Below, one piece after another: positions 45,801 to 53,035 of a stretch of 64,000 nucleotides of DNA. The position numbers and the translations under genes were made by a program. The DNA comes from Pseudomonadota bacterium. GTDB taxonomy: Bacteria; Pseudomonadota; Alphaproteobacteria; Sphingomonadales; Sphingomonadaceae. Below the pieces are notes generated by a model that worked only from the letters and a program-made list of their open reading frames with translations, had not been told where the DNA came from and did no database searches. The DNA is taken from NCBI GenBank assembly GCA_020160755.1, contig JAIUPN010000002.1, positions 124,001 to 188,000 on the forward strand. Direction: 5' to 3'. Numbering within the stretch: the stretch's first letter is position 1; the number at the start of each line of letters is the position of its first letter.

Positions 45801-45852
45801 GTACCCCCTCCGAAGGCAGAGGCCAGGGGTTCGAATCCCTTCGGGTGCGCCA
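45801..45852 (+). other. tRNA-Arg(CCG) 3' fragment, probable attachment site (attL/attR)
   Basis: The stretch begins GTACCCCCTCCGAAGGCAG, which holds the CTCCGAA anticodon loop of tRNA-Arg(CCG). It continues with an intact T-arm GGGGTTCGAATCCC and the acceptor end TTCGGGTGCGCCA including CCA. The 5' acceptor, D-arm and a pairing anticodon stem are missing, so it is not a working tRNA. An integrase gene lies immediately to the left. The fragment is best explained as the duplicated core site left by integration at the 3' end of a tRNA-Arg gene. Confidence 0.75.
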
Positions 45853-46233
45853 TTTTCCTTTATATTTCAATCAAATGACGGGATTTCGACAAGGGGTTCG
45901 GGCGCCCGGATTTGCCGGGTAAGCATCGCGCTCGCGTAGCGGGGCTGTTGCAGGTTGAATTCATCCGGTCGCGGATCGAATCGACGCAAGCCCTGCTCCA
46001 TATTCCGGCGCTTGGGAATCATCCTGAAGACCGCCGGCGATCGCCCCCTGTCTTCACCAAAGCGCGCGGTGTCCACCGGCGATACCCCGAAAGACCAGCT
46101 GCGATCGACCGAGCTAATCTGCGCATCGATCAAGCGCGCCTTTGGTTTGGACCCTCTCAGGTCCTTCCCATAGGAATTGCCGCAACAAGGTCGCCGCGGG
46201 CGGCCGTGGCGGCGATCACAAAGGAGAGGCTTG
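45853..46233. other. Intergenic region between att site and uronate locus
   Basis: A 381-bp stretch. A minus-strand frame of 88 codons (45867-46133) and overlapping plus-strand frames exist, but none resembles a known protein or has a clear ribosome-binding site. I take it as non-coding or decayed sequence at the island boundary plus the promoter of the KdgD gene, whose AAGGAGAGG site is at the right end. Confidence 0.45.
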
Positions 46234-47163
46234 ATGGATCCGGTGGCAATGGCGCAGACGTTGGGGGCAGGCTTGCTTTCCTTTCCCGTGACGCACTTCG
46301 ATGCGGATGGTCGCTTCGATGAGGCGCCCTATCGCGAGCATTGCGCATGGATGCTGGAGCATGAATTGACAGGCCTGTTCGCCGCAGGCGGGACGGGGGA
46401 ATTTTTCTCGCTGACCCCGACCGAGGTCGTCGATGTCGTCCGTGCCGCCGTGGCCGAGGGGCAGGGCAAGGTGCCCGTCATTTCGGGCTGCGGTTATGGC
46501 ACGGCGATTGCGGTCGAGATCGCGCGCGGGGCCGAAAAGGCCGGAGCCGATGGCCTGCTGCTGCTGCCGCCCTATCTGGTCGGGTCGAAGCAGGAGGGTC
46601 TCGCGGCGCACGTCGAAGCGGTGTGCAAGGCTACCGGGCTGGGTGTCATCGTCTACAACCGCGACAATGCGATCCTCGACGACGAAACATTGGCGGGCCT
46701 TTGCGATCGCAACCCGAACCTCGTCGGATTCAAGGACGGTGTCGGCGACATCGAGCTGATGACGCGCGTCTATGCCCGCATGGGCGACCGCCTGACCTAT
46801 ATCGGCGGGCTCCCGACCGCCGAGACCTTCGCGACGCCCTACCTCACCATGGGCGTAACCACCTATTCGTCGGCGATCTTCAACTTCATGCCCGAATGGG
46901 CGCTCGACTTTTACAAGTCGGTGCGCGCTGGCGACCAGGCCGAGGTGATGAACAAGCTTCGCCAGTTCGTGCTGCCCTATATTGCGCTTCGCAACCGCGG
47001 TCGCGGCTATGCCGTATCGATCGTCAAGGCCGGGTGCCGCGTCGTCGGACGCGATGCCGGACCGGTGCGCTCGCCGCTGACCGATCTCAGCGCGGCGGAG
47101 GAGCAGGAGTTGCGCGCGCTGATCGAGCGCGCGTCGCCAAAGGCTCTTTCAGCGGCGGCCTGA
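46234..47163 (+). CDS. kdgD: 5-dehydro-4-deoxyglucarate dehydratase (KdgD)
   Basis: A 309-residue member of the DHDPS/NAL class I aldolase family. Visible are [31 protein letters not shown] with the catalytic Tyr, and the Schiff-base Lys (about 167) in [15 protein letters not shown] and FKDGVGDIE are typical of KdgD, which turns 5-keto-4-deoxyglucarate into 2,5-dioxopentanoate with loss of water and CO2. AAGGAGAGG precedes ATG 46234. The next enzyme of the path, 2,5-dioxovalerate dehydrogenase, is encoded at 55869. Confidence 0.92.
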   Translation: MDPVAMAQTLGAGLLSFPVTHFDADGRFDEAPYREHCAWMLEHELTGLFAAGGTGEFFSLTPTEVVDVVRAAVAEGQGKVPVISGCGYGTAIAVEIARGAEKAGADGLLLLPPYLVGSKQEGLAAHVEAVCKATGLGVIVYNRDNAILDDETLAGLCDRNPNLVGFKDGVGDIELMTRVYARMGDRLTYIGGLPTAETFATPYLTMGVTTYSSAIFNFMPEWALDFYKSVRAGDQAEVMNKLRQFVLPYIALRNRGRGYAVSIVKAGCRVVGRDAGPVRSPLTDLSAAEEQELRALIERASPKALSAAA

Positions 47164-47180
47164 CGGGATTAGGCTGGGCC

Positions 47181-48071
47181 ATGTTCGAACTCAGCCAGCT
47201 TCGCTGCTTCGTCGCCGCCGCCGAGGAACTTCACTTCGGTCGCGCCGCGCAGCGGCTCAACATGACCCAGTCGCCCCTCAGCCGGCAGATCCAGCTGCTC
47301 GAACGAATCCTCGACGTGACCTTGCTCGAACGCACGAGCCGCAACGTGTCGCTGACGCCCGCCGGCCGTGTGTTCCTGATCGAGGCACGGCGGATCGTGC
47401 GGCTCGCAGAAAGTGCGTCGCTGTCGGCACGCCGCGTGGCCAAGGGAGACGCCGGCAAGGTCGGTATCGGCTTCACCGCCGTGTCGGGCTATACGCTCGT
47501 CCCGCGTATCGTGACGCAGGCGCGAGCGACGCTTCCGAATATCGAACTCGAACTGCGCGAGATGGTGACCAGCGACCAGACCGACGCGCTGCTCACCGGT
47601 CTGATCGATATCGGTTTCGTGCGCCCGCCGGTCGAGCGCGGCGAGTTCAATTCGGTGCTGGCGCTCAGCGAACCGCTCGTCGTCGCGCTGCCGCTCGGCG
47701 ATCCGCGTCAGGCGAAGTCCGTCCTCGAACCCGCCGACCTCGATGACCAGCCGCTGATCATGTATTCGCGTCAGGGCGCGGGCTATTTCCACGATCTGCT
47801 TGCGCGCCTGTTCGACGAGGCGGGCGTTGCGCCCCACTATGTCCAGCATGTGACGCAGATCCATTCGATGCTGGGGCTGGTGCGCGCGGGGCTGGCTGCC
47901 GCGGTGGTGCCGCGGTCGGCGATGGGGCTGCACCCCGACGATGTGCAGTTTCGCGAGCTCACGACGACGCCCGAACAACCGGTCGAACTCTACATGGCCT
48001 GGCGCCGCGACAACGCCAATCCGGCGACCGAACCGATGCGCCGGCTGTGCATGGAGGTCATGGCCGCGTGA
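47181..48071 (+). CDS. LysR-family transcriptional regulator
   Basis: A 296-residue regulator with the standard start MFELSQLRCFVAAAEELHFG, HTH RAAQRLNMTQSPLSRQIQLL and a BenM/CatR-like effector domain (KVGIGFTAVSGYTLVPRIV, SLGL-type IHSMLGLVRAGLAAAVVP). It starts 17 bp after kdgD on the same strand, so it is part of the locus and probably controls it, perhaps in response to an aldarate. Its stop overlaps the next start. Confidence 0.92.
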   Translation: MFELSQLRCFVAAAEELHFGRAAQRLNMTQSPLSRQIQLLERILDVTLLERTSRNVSLTPAGRVFLIEARRIVRLAESASLSARRVAKGDAGKVGIGFTAVSGYTLVPRIVTQARATLPNIELELREMVTSDQTDALLTGLIDIGFVRPPVERGEFNSVLALSEPLVVALPLGDPRQAKSVLEPADLDDQPLIMYSRQGAGYFHDLLARLFDEAGVAPHYVQHVTQIHSMLGLVRAGLAAAVVPRSAMGLHPDDVQFRELTTTPEQPVELYMAWRRDNANPATEPMRRLCMEVMAA

Positions 48072-49618
48072 TCGCGCGCCGCCACCTGATGGCGGGCGCG
48101 GGAGCGGCGATGCTGCTGCCGTCAGCGGCGTGGACAAAGGGCACAGATCCGGTCGCGACGATGCGTTATGGCCGCGTAAGGGGGCTTCGCGAGCAGGGCG
48201 TACTGACGTTTCGCGGCATCCGTTACGGCGCCGACACCGCGCCGCGCCGCTTTGAACGCGCCCTGCCGCCGACGCCCTGGCGCGGGATCGTCGATGCGAC
48301 CGCTTATGGCGCCGCTGCACCGCAGACGAAGGCAAGTGAGCCCACAAGCGAGGACTGCCTGTTTCTCAACATCTGGACCCCGGCGCTCGATGGCGCGCGG
48401 CGGCCGGTGATGGTCTATCTGCACGGCGGCGCGCACGCGCACGGGTCGGGATCGGACCCGCTCTACGATGGCGGCAATCTCGTCCGGCGCGGCGATGTCG
48501 TCGTGGTGACGCTCAACCACCGGCTGGCGGCGCTCGGTTACGCTTATCTCGCACGGCTCGGCGGGCCGGCGGAGTCGGGCAATGTCGGCAATCTCGACAT
48601 CATCCTCGCGCTCCAATGGATCCGCGACAATATCTCGGGCTTCGGCGGCGATCCGGGCCGCGTGATGATCTTCGGTCAGTCGGGCGGCGGCGCAAAGGTC
48701 GTCACGCTGATGGCGATGGAAGAAGCACGCCCGCTGTTCCACAGCGCCGCGACGATGAGCGGCCAGCATGTCACGGCGGCCGGCCCGAACCATGCAACCG
48801 GGCGGGCGAAGGCGTGGATGGCAAAGGCCGGCGCGGCATCGTTCGACGCGCTGCGCACGCTGCCGGTCGAACGGCTGGTCGCGGCGATGGGCATGACCGA
48901 TCCGATTGAAGGAAAGGGCGAGATCAGCTTCACCTCGACGCTCGACCATCATGTGCTGAAGCGCCATCCCTTTTACCCCGGCGCGCCGCGCGAGGCGGCG
49001 TCGATCCCGCTGATCGTCGGCAACACGCATGACGAGACAGGGCTGTGGATCGCTGCGACGCTGAAGCTCGGCGACACCGACTGGGCCAACCTGCCCGCGC
49101 GGCTGGAGCGGGAGATCGTCAAGGACGTCGACCCGGTGTGGCTCGTCGAGCGCTATCGCGCGCTCTATCCCGATCGCTCGCCGGGGCAGATATTGCTCGC
49201 GGCGTCGACCGCGGCGCGGTCATGGCCCGGGCATCTGATCCAGGCCGAGGAGCGCGCGCGGATCGGCGCGCCGACGTGGATGTATCAGCTCGATTTTCCT
49301 TCGCCCGAGGCCGGCGGCGTGCTTGGCGCGTTCCACACGCTCGATATCGGGCTGGTGTTCGACAATGTGCAGCTTGCCGGGGCGCGCACCGGAAACAGTC
49401 CGCAGGTGCGCAAGCTGGCCGGACAGATGGCCGATGCCTTTATTCGCCTCGCACGGGACGGCGATCCCAATGGCGGGTCGCTGCCCCCATGGCCGCATTA
49501 TGACCTCGACGCGCGCGCAACGATGATCTTCGACCGCGACATTCGCGTCGAGAAGGACCCGCGCCGCGCCGAGCGCGAACTGCTGTCGGTCGCGCCCTAT
49601 ATCAAGCCGGGCGGTTAA
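48068..49618 (+). CDS. Exported type-B carboxylesterase
   Basis: A 516-residue carboxylesterase/lipase of the COesterase family. It has a Tat-like leader (ARRHLMAGAGAAMLLPSA), EDCLFLNIWTP, the oxyanion HGGAHAHGSG, nucleophile Ser205 in FGQSGGGAKV, the acid in NTHDETGLW and His in GAFHTLDIGLVFDN. GTG at 48068 overlaps the LysR stop. In this locus it could remove ester groups from a uronic-acid substrate; this is inference. Its stop codon shares TTAA with the stop of the convergent next gene (both TAA). Confidence 0.9.
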   Translation: MIARRHLMAGAGAAMLLPSAAWTKGTDPVATMRYGRVRGLREQGVLTFRGIRYGADTAPRRFERALPPTPWRGIVDATAYGAAAPQTKASEPTSEDCLFLNIWTPALDGARRPVMVYLHGGAHAHGSGSDPLYDGGNLVRRGDVVVVTLNHRLAALGYAYLARLGGPAESGNVGNLDIILALQWIRDNISGFGGDPGRVMIFGQSGGGAKVVTLMAMEEARPLFHSAATMSGQHVTAAGPNHATGRAKAWMAKAGAASFDALRTLPVERLVAAMGMTDPIEGKGEISFTSTLDHHVLKRHPFYPGAPREAASIPLIVGNTHDETGLWIAATLKLGDTDWANLPARLEREIVKDVDPVWLVERYRALYPDRSPGQILLAASTAARSWPGHLIQAEERARIGAPTWMYQLDFPSPEAGGVLGAFHTLDIGLVFDNVQLAGARTGNSPQVRKLAGQMADAFIRLARDGDPNGGSLPPWPHYDLDARATMIFDRDIRVEKDPRRAERELLSVAPYIKPGG

Positions 49619-51450
49619 CCCTGGCGATCCCAGGGAAAGGCGAGGGTGGGGCGATTGGCGTAACGCGCCATCGCCAGTTTGAAACGCATCCCGCAGCCGG
49701 GTTCGAGGCGGAGCGCGAAATGCCGCCCGCCGACATGCTGCTTGCCGCCTTCCCATGCGATGGTGTCGATCCGGTGTTCGGCATAAGCGCCGCCCTGCAC
49801 GATCAGGTTGCGCGCTGTCGTGCCGGTGTTGACCAGCGTGACCTCGGTCTGCGTGTCTCCGAGGCTGTGTACGAGCGCGGCGATATCCTCGGGAACGCCG
49901 GCGCGGCGGCGGTCGGCATCGAAATAGCGCAGCCGGCAGTGGAGCGGCACGCCGCCCTGCGGCGCGGTGGTCGGCGACCAGGGCGGGCGGGCGATGTGGA
50001 GGCCGCCCGTCATCGTCTGGATCAGCGCTCTGGCGGCGGCGGGGTTGATGGCGAGCGTCCAGTCGGCCAGCCGCTCGCCGGGTGTCGTCTTGTCGGCCTC
50101 GGCCACCGTGGCGCGTTTTGCCACATGGTCGAGGTCGGCCTGCAACGCATGTTCGGGGTAGCCGGCATTGCGTCCTTCCAGAAAGTCGATCCACGGATGG
50201 CTGCCCGCCGCTTCGCGGTCGGCGGCTTCCTGCGTCGCGTACCAGATTTCGAAGCCGTTGGTGCGATAGGGGCCGGGCTTCCACCCGTACCAGCCGTCGG
50301 CATTGTGCATCGTCGGGGCGGACATCACGCCGTCGACCAGCTTGCTCTCCTCGTTGATACGCATGTTCATCTCGCGCCAGAGGCGCAGATAGTCGCGGTC
50401 GCCCGAGAGCAGCAGGGCGTTGAAGAAGGTGGTGATCGATCGCGGTACGCGGTTGCGGTTCTCACGCTCGCCGGTCTGCGGCACGACGGGCGAGAATCCC
50501 CAGCCATAGACGCCCTGCCACCAGTCGGCGCCGACGCGACCATCGGCGCCGACGCGGCTCGGCAGGATGCCGCCATTGGCGCGGGCGCGTTCGGCCCACG
50601 CGGTCAGATAGTCGAGCGCCCATGTCCGGAAGCGATCGCCCGCGCCGAGCGCATAGGCGTTGAGGCCCAGCGTCGTGGCTTGCAGGTTCAGCGGATTGTC
50701 GCCGACGACGTCGCCATATTCGGCATAATGCGCGAGGAACTGGCCGTAATCATCCTCGCCATGTTCGAGGTGGAAGGGGGCGGCGTCGAACGGGTCGCCC
50801 GCCCAGTCGAGCGCGGTGACGGGTCCCGGTGCCGGTCCGCGGCTGCCGTTCATCAGGCTGCGCATCACGCAGTGCTTCGGGTCGTAATTGGCGACCGACG
50901 TGTCGCGGCCGGTGTAGAAATCGGCGAACCGCCGCGTGCGATCAAGGAGCTTGCGATCGCGCGGCGCGCTCATCCCCATGACGTTGAAGCTCGTCAGTCC
51001 CTCGGCATTATGCTGCCAGTCCATGCGGACGGGGAATTCGCGGTAATACATGCCCTGCCGCGCGATCGCGACATCGATCGTCCGCGCGGCGGTATATTGG
51101 CGGATATGGCCGTCCCAGAAGCGCTGCGCGAGGGCGAGCATTTTGTCGGGGGCGCCGAGCGCGTGGAGCGTCACCCAGTCGTTCGTCGCTTCGGCCGCAT
51201 CGTCGGGGCCGTCATTGGCACCCCAGCGCGCGAAAATCTTCAGGGCATCGTTCGCATCGACATATTTGGCATAAAAGGCCTCGCACGCCGCTGCATTGGC
51301 CGCGAGCAGCCGGCGCTGGAGCGTGGCCCAGCGGGGCGCCGGCATCGGGGTCGCGATCCGGATCGGCCGGCCGGCGGGTCTGGCCAGCGCCGCGGGCGCC
51401 GCGAGAATGGCGCCGCCCGCGGCAAGGAACGTCCGGCGCGAAAAGGTCAT
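49615..51450 (-). CDS. Tat-exported protein of unknown function, possible polysaccharide-active enzyme
   Basis: A 611-residue protein with a Tat signal (SRRTFLAAGGAILAAPAALA). The rest is mostly helical in the first 450 residues with Trp/Tyr-rich loops such as VGADWWQGVYGWGFSP and NADGWYGWKPGPYRTNGFEI, then a beta-rich C-terminal part of about 130 residues. This layout (alpha/alpha barrel followed by a beta-sandwich) is common in polysaccharide lyases and hydrolases, but I cannot assign a family. Its start overlaps the stop of the MFS gene by 4 bp, so the two are one operon. A role in releasing the sugar acid that the transporter takes up is plausible. Confidence 0.75.
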   Translation of the reverse strand: MTFSRRTFLAAGGAILAAPAALARPAGRPIRIATPMPAPRWATLQRRLLAANAAACEAFYAKYVDANDALKIFARWGANDGPDDAAEATNDWVTLHALGAPDKMLALAQRFWDGHIRQYTAARTIDVAIARQGMYYREFPVRMDWQHNAEGLTSFNVMGMSAPRDRKLLDRTRRFADFYTGRDTSVANYDPKHCVMRSLMNGSRGPAPGPVTALDWAGDPFDAAPFHLEHGEDDYGQFLAHYAEYGDVVGDNPLNLQATTLGLNAYALGAGDRFRTWALDYLTAWAERARANGGILPSRVGADGRVGADWWQGVYGWGFSPVVPQTGERENRNRVPRSITTFFNALLLSGDRDYLRLWREMNMRINEESKLVDGVMSAPTMHNADGWYGWKPGPYRTNGFEIWYATQEAADREAAGSHPWIDFLEGRNAGYPEHALQADLDHVAKRATVAEADKTTPGERLADWTLAINPAAARALIQTMTGGLHIARPPWSPTTAPQGGVPLHCRLRYFDADRRRAGVPEDIAALVHSLGDTQTEVTLVNTGTTARNLIVQGGAYAEHRIDTIAWEGGKQHVGGRHFALRLEPGCGMRFKLAMARYANRPTLAFPWDRQG

Positions 51451-52760
51451 GCAGTCAGTTCCAGCCGTCGGATCGGGCCGACGATCCACGCATAGGCGAC
51501 GATGGTGAGCAGGCAGTGGACCGCGACGAAGGCAAGCGCGAGGTCGAACGATCCGGTCGCGGCGACGATATAGCCGACGACGATCGGAGTCACGATACCG
51601 GCGATGTTGCCGAACATGTTGAACACCCCTCCCGACAGACCCGCAAGCTGTTTCGGCGCGACATCGGCCATCACCGCCCAGCCGAGCGAAGCGACCCCTT
51701 TGCCGAAAAAGGCTATTGCCATCAATGTGATGACGACCCATTCCTCTTCGGCCCAGACGCAGGCCAGGATGGTCGTCGCCAGCAACATGCCGACGACTAG
51801 CGGCGTCTTGCGCGCCTTGTCCAGATTGCCGCTGGTCTTGAGGATGCGGTCGGAAATCACCCCGCCGGCAAGCCCTCCGACGAACCCGCACGCGGCGGGC
51901 AGCGCGGCGGCAAAGCCCGCCTCCATGATGTTGAGGCCGCGTTCCTTGACCAGATAGATCGGAAACCAGGTGACGAAGAAATAGGTCAGCACATTGATGC
52001 AATATTGGCCAAGATAGATGCCGAGCATCATCCGGTTCGACAGCAGCAACCGGAAGTTGGGCCACGAGAAGGCGGGGGCGGTCTTGCTGCGATCTTCCAT
52101 CGAGACCTGTCCGCCGCCCTCGCGGATATGATCGAGCTCGGCCTTGTTGACACGCGGATGGTTGTCAGGCCCGTGGATCTGGCTGACGAACAGCAGCGCG
52201 GCGAGAATGCCGAGCGCGCCCATCGTCCAGAACACCGAGCGCCAGCCATGTTCGTGAACGAGCCAGCCCATCAGCGGCGCAAAGGCGACAAGCGAGAAAT
52301 ATTGGGCGCTGTTGAAGATCGCCGAAGCGGTACCACGCTCCGCGCCGGGGAACCATGCCGCGACGAGGCGGGCGTTGCCGGGAAAGGAGGGCGCTTCGGC
52401 GAGGCCGACGAGGAAACGCAGCAGGAAGAGTGTCGCGACCGCGGTGAGGCCGGGGATCAGGCCGACGAATCCCTGTGCCGCGGTGAACAGCGACCAGATC
52501 AGGATAGCCGAGGCATAGACTTTTTTCGTCCCGAAGCGGTCGAGCAATGCACCGCCCGGGATCTGCGCCAGCGCGTAGGCCCATGCGAAGGCAGAGAGAA
52601 TATAGCCCGTCTGGATGGCGCTGAGCCCCAGCTCACGCGACGCTTCCTCCCCGGCAATCGAGAAGGTTGCGCGATCGGCATAGTTGATCGTGGTGATAAT
52701 GAAGATCAGCGCGATGATCCAATAGCGCGTTCTCGTCGGTTTTTCGGCGTCGTGGATCAT
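51447..52760 (-). CDS. MFS transporter, GudP-like (anion:cation symporter family)
   Basis: A 437-residue transporter with 12 helices of the ACS family: YWIIALIFIITTINYADRAT at the first helix, the conserved AYALAQIPGGALLDRFGTKK and RFLVGLAEAPSFPGNARLVA. These are the signatures of the glucarate/galactarate/hexuronate transporters GudP, GarP and ExuT. It would bring an aldarate or uronate into the cytoplasm for KdgD. First gene of a two-gene minus-strand operon, divergent from a TonB receptor. Confidence 0.92.
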   Translation of the reverse strand: MIHDAEKPTRTRYWIIALIFIITTINYADRATFSIAGEEASRELGLSAIQTGYILSAFAWAYALAQIPGGALLDRFGTKKVYASAILIWSLFTAAQGFVGLIPGLTAVATLFLLRFLVGLAEAPSFPGNARLVAAWFPGAERGTASAIFNSAQYFSLVAFAPLMGWLVHEHGWRSVFWTMGALGILAALLFVSQIHGPDNHPRVNKAELDHIREGGGQVSMEDRSKTAPAFSWPNFRLLLSNRMMLGIYLGQYCINVLTYFFVTWFPIYLVKERGLNIMEAGFAAALPAACGFVGGLAGGVISDRILKTSGNLDKARKTPLVVGMLLATTILACVWAEEEWVVITLMAIAFFGKGVASLGWAVMADVAPKQLAGLSGGVFNMFGNIAGIVTPIVVGYIVAATGSFDLALAFVAVHCLLTIVAYAWIVGPIRRLELTA

Positions 52761-53035
52761 GATCCTCTCCCTGTCGACCGGAAGCGCTCGCGGCTTTTGC
52801 GGTCATGCGAGAGGCTAGCGGCTGCGCTTCCGGGGGTCCAAGCCGATTGTTGCAACGATTCAGCCAAATCATAGCTGGATCGCGATCGAAAGTGCTGATT
52901 TTCCGGAATCGGTGCGTGATCGGCAATGATTCATGCTGGATTGAGGTTGGCCTTATCGCGAACTTTGGCGTTAGCCTTGTGCCATTCTAACCGACGACTT
53001 GCCGCGTGACGGCAAGCAGGGAGAGGGGATTACCA
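52761..53035. promoter_or_regulatory. Divergent promoter region MFS / TonB receptor with two inverted repeats
   Basis: Contains a perfect 10-bp inverted repeat, CCGGAAGCGC (52778-52787) and GCGCTTCCGG (52824-52833), in the leader of the MFS gene, and ATTGTTGCAACGAT (52846-52859), a 14-bp palindrome with a single mismatched pair. The second has the form of a LysR- or LacI-type operator and may be the target of the locus regulator. Confidence 0.5.

Noticed and set aside
45801..45852. Functional tRNA gene
   Set aside because: The T-arm and acceptor 3' side are good, but there is no 5' acceptor strand, no D-arm and the anticodon stem does not pair.
45867..46133. Small minus-strand gene of 88 codons beside the att site
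   Set aside because: No ribosome-binding site, no recognisable motif and overlapping frames of similar length on the other strand.
49615..52065. One 816-residue protein including the Tat-exported protein
   Set aside because: The N-terminal 200 residues are an out-of-frame reading of the MFS gene; a proper Tat signal starts at 51450.
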